Assembly: GCA_032718565.1 (NCBI GenBank)
Contig: JAVGVS010000024.1
Location: forward strand, 1,124,452-1,188,451
Source of the DNA: Distichodus sexfasciatus
Lineage: Eukaryota; Chordata; Actinopteri; Characiformes; Distichodontidae
DNA: 64,000 nucleotides
Reading direction: 5' to 3'
The notes under the pieces were generated by a model. The model saw nothing but the letters and a program-made list of their open reading frames with translations. It ran no database searches and was not told where the DNA came from. Positions 45,750 to 61,718 of the stretch are shown one piece after another. Each line of letters begins with the position of its first letter. The first letter of the stretch is position 1. The position numbers were made by a program, and so were the translations under genes.

Positions 45750-48700
45750 CTAACCTGGAAGTTGCAAACTACACATATATTATTTTACAATTACGTCATT
45801 AAAAGATTGGTCCACAATTCCACGGTGTCCTCATTTGCTGAGGTCTGTTTCCTCTAATCAGCAAATTGAATCAGGTGTTGGAAGTGTTGGAATATAACAC
45901 ATACTGTAGAATAGCACGGAATTGCAGTTATATATTAAAATATGGACTGCTTGAGAGAGAGAGAGAGAGAGAATGACTTCATATACAATAAAACACTATA
46001 ACCGCTAAATATATTTTTGACCTCATCATTATCAAAATTGTCATATTATGTCTGCTAAATGCTACATTTATATGAACTTTAACAATGGAGAGCAATTACA
46101 TTGAATGTTCCAAAAACTCTATGGTCTTTAACCCCAACCTTTTTATGATTTAGCTATAGCATGGAGATGTTTTTTGGATGTTTGATTGAATGATAATAAT
46201 CACTCACGTAAATAAATGACAATGATTTGGATCACTTGTATGATCACTTGTGTGTTTTTACTGCAGTTTATATGCATGTATTAGTGTTCAACATTATATC
46301 TGTAAGAGTACAGTACAAACATGTTTCACTCAACATCTGTTTAACACTGTTAGAGAGATAACATGAAACACTAAAGCCACAAGTGATTGAGAATAGTATT
46401 CTGTTCTCCTCTACATATACTGTAAACACAGTTGCAGGAGGAGATGATGAAGAAGAAGAGGAGTGTGATGTTGGTGGTTGGCTCACCTGTTCTGCAGCAG
46501 AGCTCCGCCTCCTCAACGCCGCCGGTGTTCCAGACGGAGCTCTCGCAGTCCCACAGCCATCCATCCGTCCTCCCCGGCTCCCTGCTCACTTTTCATAATT
46601 ATTGAATTACGCTCCTCGCCTCCCATTAAAGGGGGGGCATTTTCTTCTTAACCACCTGCTCTTCCCCCCTCCCCTTCCACCACTCTCTTCCACCCAGCAT
46701 TTTACACCATCAATCTTTCAGCGTTAGTGTAGCCCTAAAAGCTTTCTGAGTCCCCTATAATGGGGAGGCAATGTGGGGTCATAGTCGGCAGGCGGACGGG
46801 GGGCACTGGTCATTCTGTGTGCTTGTGCGTGTGTGTGTGCCAGAGTTGTGATGTCTCAGCAATGTGCTGGGGGCATGCTGGTCTTTCTATTGCTGTGTGT
46901 GTGCATGCATGAGGGATTGCTGGTAATAACAGGTCACTAACTGTGACCCCACAAAAGAAAAAAGAAAGGGGTGGTCAGAGCACACAAACACGCCCCATGG
47001 GTTGGTCAGCGTTTGGCCTTCGCGACTTGTGTGCCTTGGGGTAAGACATTGACCTTTGGTCAGATAAGTTAAACAAGGCCAGACTTAATGCAATGATCCT
47101 GCTGGGAAGTATGGACAGAGTCGGTCTCTCACATTGTCTAAAATATACATGAACAGTGCATTAGTATAAACCTTTTCATCTGTATTTACACTTACATGGG
47201 ACTGGAATTCAAAGACTTAAAAGTTTCCAGATGGATTATGATGCATACTTTGCATTTACCATTTTACAATTAACAATAATTTCTACGCACGGCCACAAGT
47301 AAATCATTAGCTTAGGCATAGGGTCAGTAGCCATTAATGTCGTAATTTAACGTAAAGTGTTCTTCAAAGCACTGAAAATGATATAAGGTGTTACTTAAAT
47401 GACTCTTTTTTGCATTCAGTTCTCCAGTGAACCTTAAACAGCATAAAAAGGTTCTCCTGAACGCTAATGGAGAACCAGTTTTTCTACTGTAGTGTACTGT
47501 AATATATGGGGGTAGGGGTGATACAACATTGGTATTTCTGTATTTTTTCCATTTGTTTCCATTTTTCCATAAATGCAAACATTTAATAATAAGAAAATTA
47601 CAATAAATCAAGTAGCTGTAAAAGTGTTAAAGATAATGCAATGTTATCTTATAGGGTTGCTTTTTTCTTTATACAAATTCTTGATGTGCACCACTGGCAT
47701 GAAATTATTTCCCACGTTTTCACTGATGGTAGTTTCTCACTAAGGGTATCTGCACAAATTATTGGAAGTATTGCACGGACTATAGTTCTACACTGCTGTT
47801 GCACTATACTAGATCCAACTTGAAAGTTAGCTCAGACTTTATAAAAGATACTGTTTTATTTAGTAGAACTTTTCATATTGAAACTCTTCCAGATCTTATA
47901 CATATTCAGTGTAAATGACAACTCTAAAACCATAATTGTAGGCTAAATACAATCTGTAACCAAATTGTCTCTCTTTCTGCTTCTAGTTTAAAGTGTATGT
48001 TTTCTATTCTATTTATATATTGCTTATTCTATGTGCCTTATTTGTTCTTTGTTCCTTGCACTGTTAAAACTGGTGCCATGGCATCTCGTCTCTCTGTGTA
48101 TTTGTACAGTTTATAGCAAAGATGACAATAAAGTTTACTTTAAATTTGACTTAATGAATTCAAGGTCATAGTAAAGAATGGTTCTATGTGGATTTTGTAT
48201 ATTGTAAATGTTTTTTAATCCAATGAGTTTGCATTGTTGCAAAGAAAAAACATTGTGAACAGATTTTAACAGAAAACCTTAATACTGAAGGAAACCAGAA
48301 ATGTACTCAATCTACCTTACTGTATTGAATTTAAAAGGACATTGAATATCTCTATGCCTCATCAGGTAAAAGTAATAATAATTGGTGTTACCGTTATCAT
48401 CTGACTGACTGTTTCTTCAATGCAATACTTCTGTTGCTACAAAATCTTTTCTGATTATTAAGCTGTAATTTACAGATTTTATTGCAATGTCACCAGCATA
48501 TATTTGAGATAATGCTGTGAAATGAATCAACTAACTTAAGAATGTAAGCTTTTGGTGCATTCAGTGAAAAATTACTTTGTCTCTACTTAACCCAAATAAC
48601 AAAATCTTTCACCAAAATCTCTTCTCGGAAGAGACCACAAATTAAAGTGCTCAGCTTAAATTGATACTACATCCGTCTCTTGGCTCAACTTTCTACTTTG

Positions 48701-49000
48701 AGTGTTTTTCTGCCACTGTGCCATGTTTCAATTTGTGTATTTCTCGTGCTCCGCATGTAAAGCATGCACAAATTGATTGTGAATGTATGTGAGAGGATGT
48801 GGATCCGTAGTTGCTGGTGTGTGTGTGTGTGTGTGCAAGAGAAAGATAGCGAGAGAGAGAGAGTGTGTGTGTGCTGTAATCACTGTGTCAGCACAGATGG
48901 AAGACTCCTGTGTGGAGAGCTGGTGCTGATCGCTCAGTTCCCAGCATGCTGCTCATTACCTAATGCTCATAAAGCCACTCATATTATTCATCTGTGACAG
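45750..49000. other. Gene desert: AT-rich segment
   Basis: No coding exon. Contains a GA tract (about 45953-45971), a GC-richer block at 46480-46700, and the second copy of the GACAATAAAG-tailed repeat (47984). A short unique block at about 48930-49010 looks CNE-like (GCTCATTACCTAATGCTCAT). Confidence 0.4.
47984..48152 (+). repeat. Interspersed repeat with GACAATAAAGTTTACTTTGA-type tail, copy 2
   Basis: ATATATTGCTTATTCTATGT, CTTATTTGTTCTTTG, CTTGCACTGTTAAAACTGG and GATGACAATAAAGTTTACTT appear in the order seen, on the other strand, at 17958-18110. It has more of the central part (CATGGCATCTCGTCTC). Confidence 0.75.
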
Positions 49001-49468
49001 CGAGCCGGCACTGCACGGCCTAAACAAATCATTCACACACACTCACACACACATACACGCGCAAACACATTTACATATTCGGGCACAAACACAACACATA
49101 CACATACGCGAAAGTTCACAAAAAGCATGAGCAAGTGCACAGTCGGACGCTCACACTTAAACACACACACACACACAAACACCGCAGACATGACTCACAA
49201 AGAAAACACAACAACTGCAAGCTGCAACTCATAGGGGGAAAAAAGCATGGCGTCGTGCGTATGAGAGATGAACAACCTTAATAACACCTTAAACTTTTCT
49301 CCCTTCCTCTCCTCCCTCCCCTGCCTGCCTTCACTTCCCCCTTTAACGTGCAGTAATGCGATTAGCGTGCAGCTAATGGCCTCTCCTTCTGGCGCTTGGA
49401 GACATTCTGCCCAGACCTTGGAAGGCACACCAGGCCTGCTGCAAAGAGGCTGCATCTGCAGAGTGAGT

Positions 49469-49537
49469 AAGAGAGAGCAAAAGAGAGAGAGCGAGAGAGA
49501 GAGTGAGCGAGAGAGAGAGAGCGAGAGAGAGAGAAAG
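49469..49537. repeat. (GA)n microsatellite, interrupted
   Basis: GA repeats with regular GC and GT interruptions over about 70 bp. Confidence 0.95.
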
Positions 49538-50212
49538 ACTCTCCCCCACTCCTCCCCCTTCGGCAATCTATAGGGAGAGAAGGCAGAGACAGGTGCATTT
49601 CTGCACAAATCGAGTTAGCCAAGACATGCCACATCCAATTGGGCTAAATTGATGTGAGAGTTTGTGATGTCTGCCATGACTGCTACAGCAAAGGTCAGTG
49701 TGCCGAGACAATGACATCAATCTGCCCTACACGTGGCCAAGAAAAAACGACCACGACAGACGCACTAAAAATGGCTTTATGGAAAAAAAGGAACCAGCAA
49801 TTTTTGAGTCTTTTAAGTAATGAACATCGGCATTAAATAACATTTACCAAATTGTAAAAGTGCAGAAGGTTATTTTGTTATTGCAAAGTGTTCTCTGGTC
49901 ATTTTATGGTTATTTGGACCATCAAATAGATGTAGCGTATAAATATGCATCCCGGTTAACTAATAAAGCTGCTGTACTTTTATGCTACGTATAACTTTGA
50001 TTGTAGTGGTCAAAATATTGTCATGGGCCTCTTACACCAAGAAGTTTGTAACCCACTTACTTGTTTTTTTATTTTTACAAAGATTCTAGCCAATGTTTTT
50101 CCAAGGTAAAAGCAGAATCCACATAGAAGAACACAAATTTTATTGCCTGCATGTTTGTACACAACGTTAAGGTTTTCTTCAATTATATCGTTGTACAATA
50201 TATTTCCATTAT

Positions 50213-50272
50213 ACTGTAATAGTATATAGTATAAACAGTATATTGAATAATGCAAGCATATACTATTACAGT
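50213..50272. repeat. AT-rich inverted repeat (15-bp arms)
   Basis: ACTGTAATAGTATAT (50213-50227) and ATATACTATTACAGT (50258-50272) are perfect complements around a 30-bp AT-rich loop. Further TATACTAT/ATAGTATA units and an (AATAT)n run follow to about 50320. Confidence 0.8.
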
Positions 50273-53249
50273 TTTATACTATTCATAGTATAATAATATA
50301 ATATAATATAATATACATTTTAAAACTTATTTAAGAAAGCAAAAAATATTGGTGATGTGGACCTCTGTTTTTTATATCATAACAGATTTTCATGTATTAA
50401 AGTAATTCCAAAAATATACTCAATTATGTGAATTAGTCTTTCCCTGTGGTATTTGTATCTCAAACATCTGCTAATATGTGGCATTTCAAATCGTTACAAT
50501 CTGATTTCACCCACATTACAGTATATATTAATAAATCCTGATAGTGAATTCTTCAGACACTTTACCTGGTGAGAAACTTCATTCGGTCCAACAGATAGAC
50601 CTTCAAGTGATATAGTGTAAAGTCGACAAACTTTTCATTCTTTTTTTCCTCCCTTTTTACCGCATCTCTCAGTTCGGTCCTTGATCTGGAACGAGATATG
50701 AGCGGATATCACTTCCACCCAACCTATATTCAGAAAAACCATTTTCTTTTATTGAATTAGCATTATTGCTGCTCTCGGCTTTGCTCCGATTCTGCAACCC
50801 AATACCTCACCCCAGGCCTCACCTGCACGTAGCTCTGCAGACAAGCTTGGAATCAAACCCCACCCCCCACTGACTTGGCCATATTGCTCTGAGCTCAGTC
50901 TGTTTCCCAAAAAAATTGGGCACATTAAAATTCAAGCACACTCTTTAGATGAGATGAGCGTGGTTTTACAAGATTCTGGCAAACAGGGCTCTTAGGCTCG
51001 ATTTATTCCTGGCCGGAATTAATAAAACCAACCATGACCTACCTTTAGAAGAACACAAATGGTGAAATGTATAGGATTATACATTAAAGTATGCATATAT
51101 ATTATATGTACTTTACATAAATTCTAACATAGGAATCTACACTATACTATTTGTTTAATAGGGAAAATGTGATGAATGTATGTCTTTCTTCTTCTTCTGT
51201 GCTTGCTCATGACTTTTATTAAGTAAATCCATTTTCTTCCATTTCACCTGTAAATTTTCAAACTATATTAGTTTTTTAGACCTTTCACTAAATAAACACG
51301 AGTCTGGAGTAAACACACAGACAGGTGAGGAGGGTGGTGCTGAGGACAGACCCCTCATCCATCATGGCTCCCAGTAGAGCACTTACGCATAGCGCAGCAC
51401 CACCGTGACTTTCCATTAAACTGGAATTAACCAAGTTTGGCTTGATTTATCCCAGTCAAATCCCAAAGCCTGTTTCCTGTAGACAGTACTATTCATTCTC
51501 ATTTGTCGGTGTCTTTTGGTCAATCTAAAAAAAATGTCAATGGGCTAGTGACTGTAATCAAGTGCCTTCTAAAACACACTCGACTTTATCACATTTCAGA
51601 ACGCTGGCAATGAAATACAAGTTCATCGCATTAACAAACCCATCAAACAAGATATTCATGTCGTTTTCTTATCTGTTGACGTTTGGTCAGTTTCTTTTTT
51701 TTGTGTTATTTCGATTATAATCTTTTGTGTAAAGCCAGTCTGGGAGCATTGAGGTTGAGGATACTATATGTGTCTATCTTCACCATGAACTCCTGGGAAG
51801 GGAGGGCAATTTGGACCATTTTAGCTGTCAGGTATCAGTCTTTTGCTTCGGGAAACTGCATCAATTAACCATTCCAATTCAATTGCCATTAGTATGATTA
51901 GAAATGCACAGAACAATTGATTGTTGGATGTTTGCTAAGGTAGCAAACCAAATTCTTCCATCCCATCAAACGTTTATAGATCTAAATAATGTACTTCTAT
52001 GACATCATTTCCAAAGAACTTTTTGAATCTTCTTCTCTTTTTTTTCCTGGAAAATGTGGGTTTAAGCATAGTTTTGCAAGGAAAACAAAAAGCAACAACT
52101 AGAAATAACTTTTTTATTCTTTTTAGTTATTATATTTGCCCAGTGAGTGTTTTCAAAGGATTCCTTTCCACAAAGAAGAAGAAATTCAGATTTTGTCCAG
52201 GCCTAGCAGACCTTGGGTTCAAATGTTCATGCACCCTGCTTCTGTGACCCTTGATGTCCGTTTTCATTCATCTGAAACATTTTGTACATGGCAAAAAATG
52301 AAACGCTCCAAAAATATGACACGGGTTGAAAGTGATTTATAGTTGGTCAAAGAGGAAGAAGAAAGCTGGTCTTTGTGCCCTGGCTGGCAATTTCAAGGCG
52401 CATTGCTATTCCAGCTTCAGGAGCAGGTTATTGTCAGAACTGGGTGCAAGAAGCCAACATGCCTGTATGTGGAACACTGAGGGCAAAGAAATCAGAAATA
52501 AGTTCAAAATCTGTTATTACTGCATCATACTCCCATACAAATAATGGTTTCTTCAAAAATGTAATGAACATTTTTTAGTTTCATACAGTACATTAAAGGA
52601 CTGTTCCTTTCAATCCTTCTCACGATAAAACAAAATTTAAACCACCATTTTTCCCCATTCCATATAAAAACATCCACAAAGTTAATTGTAAACATTTTGT
52701 GTCAATTAAGTTTGTTCATCAACTTTTCAAAAAATATATTTTGATTATTTTATCTAAGAGTGGGTTTTTTTTCAAAGTTTATTTTTTTACTTTAACGTAT
52801 TTTTTTTATTTACATAGAAATAAAACACTATTATTTTATAATAATTAGTCAATGGGGCAATTTCCCAGTCGAGGATTAAGTTTAGTCGTAGACTAGTTTT
52901 GAGTTTGAATGGTAAATCTTTATTGATATGACAAGTTTGTCCAAGACTAGGCTTAACCTATGAGCAAGAAACCAGCCCAATGTGTCTTAGGACAATGTTA
53001 TCAACAGGTTTGCCAGATTTCACAATAGTAAAGATATAGTAATAGAAATACAGTTTTATATATATATAAGAAAAGAAAATTTCCGTTTTCAAATTTGAGA
53101 TTTTATTTCAGAAAGTCATGTAAACATCTGAGGCAGCGTCGCAGGGACCAAAAAATGCATTGCAGCAATGCACTGAAAACAAATCCAACTGCACAACTCT
53201 TGATAGGCAAACAAATGGCAGGATTTAACCTACAGTAGCCTAATTGCGA

Positions 53250-56200
53250 GTCAACTTGAAGGCCAACAAGGGGCGCCTGACAGGCCGAGAGGGATTTTTG
53301 TTTTGGACATTAAAAATCGCTCCATCATTCTCGGTGCGCTGCGGCGTCGCCTGTCGCGGAGCTGCTCATTAATCGCTTAATTCCAGTAAAACCTTCGTTG
53401 CGCACAATAGGCCGCTGTCTGCCGCTAATGCATGTGTGATTAAGCATTTAGCCCCGCACACGGCTATATTAGAGCCAGCAGCCAGCAGGTCCTAAACACA
53501 CACCCAAATGCCTTCGGGGGAATCGAGCAGGCCGCCTGTGTAGCGGCACAGAGACTCCGGTTAATGACAGTGACCCGAGCTCTCCAGGCCACTCTATTCA
53601 CCAATAATAACAGCCCCGCCAGCTGATTTATGAGATAGGGCCTAATAATTGTCAATTGCTAATGCTCACAATAATAATGCCAGCATGCTAAGTAAAATAT
53701 GTCTTCTGACTGTTTAGGGTTACTGTGTGCATCACTGTTTCCCTTCCCAAAAAATCTTAATTTTAATTTCCTAAATTATGAAACATGTAAGAGTTATTGC
53801 TTTACACACACTTCATAAAATATCAATACACAAGTACTAGCTCTGTGATAGTTCTACAACTGTGCAATAACTATAAAACCGAGCAAGTAAATACAGTAAA
53901 ATGCAGTTAAGTAATTAGATTAAATTAAGATAAGTTAATATGCTAGACTAAAGAATTGTTTAAAAAATATAGAAAAACATTACATTTTCAAACAATCTCT
54001 ATAAAACTGTTCAAAATGTTATTTCTGTGTCTATTAAACGTAAAGAATATATTGTCTTATGGCCTATATGGATTTATATTATAGGGTAAATGTGGTTATA
54101 ACCATCCAATAATCATCACTGGCCAGTACAACTCCCCTAAGGCCCTAGTGAAATCTCAATGGGTGAAGACCTCAACACCGCGAATGTTCTTCTCAAAGTT
54201 CCCCCTTGCACCCTATATAGTGTCTTTACCCACTATGACCTGATAGTGAAGGTCAAACTTTATTCTCTTAAACACTGAGCCATGTTATTACAGTTTTTTC
54301 TTTACCCAAACTATCTATAATAAATTATATGCATCAGCTAACTTTATAAAGTTTCCCTGTGCACTGCATGATTTTCAAACCCTTCATAATCAGACAAGGT
54401 CACAAAAGCTGATGAGTACAGTAAATTTTGCAAATAATACTAAAACTGTACATTTTAAAGAGGTCACATGATGTGCTTCTGTTGTGCTTAAGAGATAAAG
54501 AGACTCCCAAATTCACGTTCAAAATGCACGCTGAAAAATTAAAAGGGGACAAACACGGATACTTAAGAATGATATAGACGACAGAATATTGCCTCCCATA
54601 AAGAACCTCCCTGGGCTATTTAACTCTTTTATATTATGTCGTTTATTTTCTTAAAAACGCGTAAAAACGCAAGAAAACTCCCCAGTACTGCTGGGGCAAA
54701 TCAAATTCCATCGAGTGGTCCTTAAAATGGGTTTATTACCCTTAACGATGGCGATTTAGGAGTGAAAGAGTGGATTTGCACGTCAATCCACCGCCAGTCT
54801 TGGCAGGATTTAATGATGGTCATTGTTAAACCTCCGTTACCCTGCGCGGGATGAAACGATGACAGCGGACACCGATAAGAATTGAATTCCATCTCATTTT
54901 AGACGATTTTATGAATCAAATTCTTGAACACTGGCAAGAGATTAAATGATCACGTCTTTGCAAAATCTTATTTCGGTCCGGTCGATGGCATTTCTTCTCC
55001 CGTTAATGTCGACTTAGAGGTTGGAGTAATTTAGTAATTGATTCCGAGCGCAGTATCTCGGCGGGGGCAGCTCCGCATAACAGGGTAATATGTTTGCTAA
55101 TACCGTCCCAGCAGAATAAGATTTTTATGCTAATCTGTTCCTCTGAAGGCGAGGCTTCGTGGTCACTTGCCCCGACTCAGGGGGCCCACACAATAAGTTA
55201 TGCGTCTCAAATGGCTCGCTGCTCCCTATGTAGATTTTGGCACTAGTGCACAAGTAGTGCATAGTGCACCTCACGAGATTACATGATCCAGAATTAAGAT
55301 TCTTAGTTAAACAAATACAGCATGCAGGGAAGTGTAATCTGATTTGCTTCTAAGACTGTGCAAGTAATTTTACATTTAAGCAAACATTAAAGAATGTTAA
55401 TAGAGACAGGCAAATTGATACAAACAGATGCTTTATATGATGATTCATACAGATAGCTGATTCACATATAGGTATCCCATATAAAAATGTCTAAAAAATG
55501 CATCAGTATATACTATATGTCTATGTCTATTAAACATGCCGTGTTCGGTTGTGTTATTAACCACGCTGTGAGTTTCAATAATGGGAATGTGGTTGTATAC
55601 CTCTAATAATCAAAACTCTTACAGTCTTACAATACACAGATTCCAGATAAAACGAGACTGTGGATTGCATCTGCTCTTGCTTATTTTCAAGGAACAATAG
55701 ACAGTACTATCGTCCAGTATTAATTCCCACTTAAATCTTTCAGCTGTTTGCACACTGTAGAATAGTCAGATGATGCTACAGTCTACAACCATCGCGCACA
55801 TCTTTTCATCATCAGCATCAAAATCACCACCCAAGCGAGTGTCCTAAACCCATAAGAACGTGCAGGCTCGCTATTCTCTTCTCCAGCTGTTTATTGTGAT
55901 GTAACCACAATGACCTATCTCTCTATATTTGTTTTCCTAAACTGCTTTGCCGAAACTATCCTGCCTCGCTTTGTCAGAACAGCCCAGGATATTTAAACCC
56001 GCTCTCTCAAAGACACTGTGATTGATTGACAGAATTGGCAAGTCTTATTGGATGATTGATTATTGAAAGGTCATGCCAGAGCAACCTCGCGTCTAAATGA
56101 CACACTTTGGTGATCATTCAGTCTTTTGTCTCCATATGATCTTAGGCCACTTTGTACAAGAATTTCAAACTGTAGAATTGGAACGGAAACGTTTTAGAAT

Positions 56201-56960
56201 TAATCAGGAGATATTGGAAATATCCATAGGACTAATTGTCCATAGGACTAGTGAAACTCAGGATTTAAAATTATTGTTATAAAAATATATTACAACTTTT
56301 CATAATGTTAATATGTTCCAAGATAAAATATTACATTCTAACACAATCACGTCGGCCAGAGATGTTATATCCTGAGGCTGCGAGTCCAGCACACACGCAC
56401 TTACACACACGCCCATATTAATTCCCGCTTTGATAAAACTAAAATTTTCTCGCCCCAAAGTGAGATGTTATGTTCGGCCTGACAGCAGTTCCACCCCTCC
56501 GTCTTTTTCCCCTTTTCACTTTCCTCTATTTTTCCTCCTCTTTTGCCTCTGTGATGACTCCCATCCATCCCCACACACAATGGCGTTTTGTTCCTCTCTT
56601 TGTCCGCGCTCCGACCCACATTCCACCGGCGCGGAGCAACGCGTCAGTGCGGTGAGTTCGGAGCCCAAAAGCTCCTCCGGGGCCTCGCCTCGTCCTGCGC
56701 CTATTGTCAAGCACTTTGGCGGGTGAAATTTTAGGTCTTGTAAGCTTCGTACTTTCTTTGATTTATTTAAGTGAAGCCACATGGTCCGCTGTTATTTATG
56801 AGTCGTTAAATCGCAAATTAACTCGGAAACGACGCCTATTAAACCATTAACGTAATGCTAATCACAGACAACGCGCACTTATGAAGCTTTATGAAGCTTA
56901 ATTTAGAGTTACACTTGCTATTGACCTATTAGGCCGTTAACGTTAGATAGGCGACTTATT
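53250..56960. other. Gene desert: strongest CNE-like blocks
   Basis: Blocks at about 53260-53670, 54690-55200 and 56430-56960 have mid GC, no microsatellites and many TAAT/ATTA cores (CTCATTAATCGCTTAATTCC near 53365). They lie 3-7 kb upstream of phox2b, the usual place for its neural enhancers. No coding potential is apparent. Conservation must be tested. Confidence 0.45.
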
Positions 56961-58848
56961 CAGTTGATTTACACACTCTATATGTGTGTCAGTGTGTTCT
57001 TGCATTTAGCTCCTTTTGAGGACCAGCTGTCGTCACTATACACTACCTTTTTTACTGTCATCGTGCGGTTCAGTTACGTGTTCTTCACATAGAAAAATAA
57101 CAGTTATTATATTAATATAGCTCATATTTTAGCAAACTAGGTTCCCATAAAGTTAGTAAAAAGCATGTGCGAGGGAACGTCCATGCATTCGGTTCTTTTT
57201 GAAGACCATATGCCCTCGTTAATGTAGTAAAGTATGATTTTAAAAATATCATAATGGGAATTTTTAAAAACAAATTAAAAACGACCTCTTTAAATGAAAA
57301 AAATTCAGTTTGTTTTCATTTAGTCTAATTCAGACTCTGGTTCATAAAGTGGGGGCATGAACAAAGATATAAAATCTTAACAAGCATATAAAATCTTTAT
57401 AGGCCTCACAAAGATGGTAAAGTGTGTGTGTGTGTGTGTGGGTGTGCGCGCGAGGCTGCGCGCAAAGAAGCGGACAGGTGTCACATTCAACAGCAATATC
57501 AAATGCTCGACGGTGACATTTTTTCCGCCCAACAGTTCGTGGAACCAGTTGATGGTAAAAAAAGATGCTGAAAATATAATAGATAGCTGGGCGTTTCAAT
57601 GGCGGGTGGACTATAGAGCACGACAATAAAGAACCATGTGAATAGGAGAAACGGATGGTAAAAGCTATAATTCTATTTGCCTCGGTAAAATATCAGAAAA
57701 GACTTCTCGGCCCTTTGTATGTTATTAGATTAATTCCTCCAGATCGCTTCTCTTCCTTGCCAGACGCGTGGAGGGAGGACGGTGGGCCAGTTGGTCTTTA
57801 GTTTCTCTAATCAAATTAACCATTTGCTACAACTTTGAGTCACACAACTCGCGTGTAGAACGAAAAAAGCATTTACATAAAGGAGACTGGGTTGTAGCAA
57901 GAAAGAATGAACTTCAGTCGTCGTTTGTCTTTCTTTCAAAAGAAGTCAAAAGCAGGCAAAGGAAAAGGGGAAACCTTCAAGGCAGGAGCGAGGGTGAAAA
58001 ATCAACCTTGAAACGGCCTGATGTCTTCATTCGAGCAAACTCATGCATTTTAATTCGAGGCTTTCATTGATCATTTCAGTTTCATCGAGTGATCTATAAC
58101 GGTGCATTCGACCCAGAAACAAAACGATCATAACAGAATAGAAACGAAATAATGTTTTATTTGCACTAAACCCTTTGTTGAGAATGTTAAAATATCTGGA
58201 CTCAACAGGCAGATTAATTGGGAAAAAATGCTCAGTTAAAATAATAAGATTAAGCGCGATTGCAATTTTAAAATATTGATATACATTGTTTAATCTTAAT
58301 AATCACAATTACAGCGTACAATATTTTAGTTATTCTTGTACCATAAATATTGGCGACACTGGTTATTAATCCAATATATCAGACATATGATTTAGGTCGC
58401 TAAACACGTCAAAACGTGGCAATTTTACTTGTCACACACTTTAGCAATATAACTCGCAATCAAATATATTGGCTTCTTTCTACAGGCATCAACAATTTTA
58501 TTAACTAACCCAAGAAAGCGGCTACGAAAAGAAAACAGCGGGCAACTTGTTACCATAACAAAATTAAGCACTTGGCCGATAATATAAAGATAAGAAGCTT
58601 GCTGATTATTTTATGAGTTTGTTACACTCGTTAGCAAAATGCTATTTGCCCTTTAACGAAAAAACAATAAGTGTAATAAAACCACTAGACAATAATTTCA
58701 AATTACTAGGGTTACAAAAATTGCTACACGAAAATTAACACGGAGTCTTTCAATTGGCTCTTTTTAACCGGCCCATGTAGTTTATGTATTTTTCATGAAC
58801 TACCTACAGGCAAGTAACAATAAATAGATTTTTAGGTTTTTTTTCAAA

Positions 58849-58898
<50 letters not shown>

Positions 58899-59159
58899 TA
58901 GAATTAAAAAATCTACTTTTATTAAAAGAACATCGGTTGTTTGTGATTTGATTTAAAATAGAATAAAAACAATTGATAGCGATCCAATGCGATGAAAGTC
59001 TATTTCAGCGCGCGTAATTGCCTCATTTCCTCTCCTGTATTCCTGGTGCTATATCTCGCATTTTCTGCACATATACCTGAAGCACATCCTGCTAACCTGA
59101 ACATATACGATCCTCACTGTTCCACAAATAGACGCCTAAACACCCGCAATTCCACCTAG

Positions 59160-59160
<1 letters not shown>
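56960..59160. other. Upstream flank of phox2b
   Basis: AT-rich DNA with a GT microsatellite (about 57422-57440) and an (ATT)n tract (58850). A patch at about 57480-57640 and 57740-58080 is unique-looking. No exon seen. Confidence 0.4.
58850..58895. repeat. (ATT)n microsatellite
   Basis: About 15 uninterrupted ATT units, roughly 1 kb upstream of phox2b. Confidence 0.97.

Positions 59161-61718
<2,558 letters not shown>

Larger units (their letters stand above)
41200..45750. other. Gene desert: mixed microsatellite and CNE-like sequence
   Basis: Unique-looking blocks at about 41990-42130 (GACGTGACGTGCCGGTGAGA), 43490-43920 and 45120-45300 (GTGGCGTGATGCAATTATCA). A CA microsatellite is at 43931-43984. 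A long open frame at 43392-44120 crosses microsatellites and is not credible as a gene. Confidence 0.4.
49000..53250. other. Gene desert: microsatellites, AT-rich DNA and a CNE-like block
   Basis: GA microsatellite at 49469-49537 and CA-rich stretches at 49030-49180. A 60-bp palindrome is at 50213. A unique block at about 50560-51060 and another at 51300-51470 have the balanced, repeat-free look of candidate enhancers. No coding exon is supported. Confidence 0.4.

Noticed and set aside
55078..55091. CATAACAGGGTAAT, resembling a homing-endonuclease site
   Set aside because: Only part of the 18-bp I-SceI site matches, and no endonuclease or intron is nearby. Chance.
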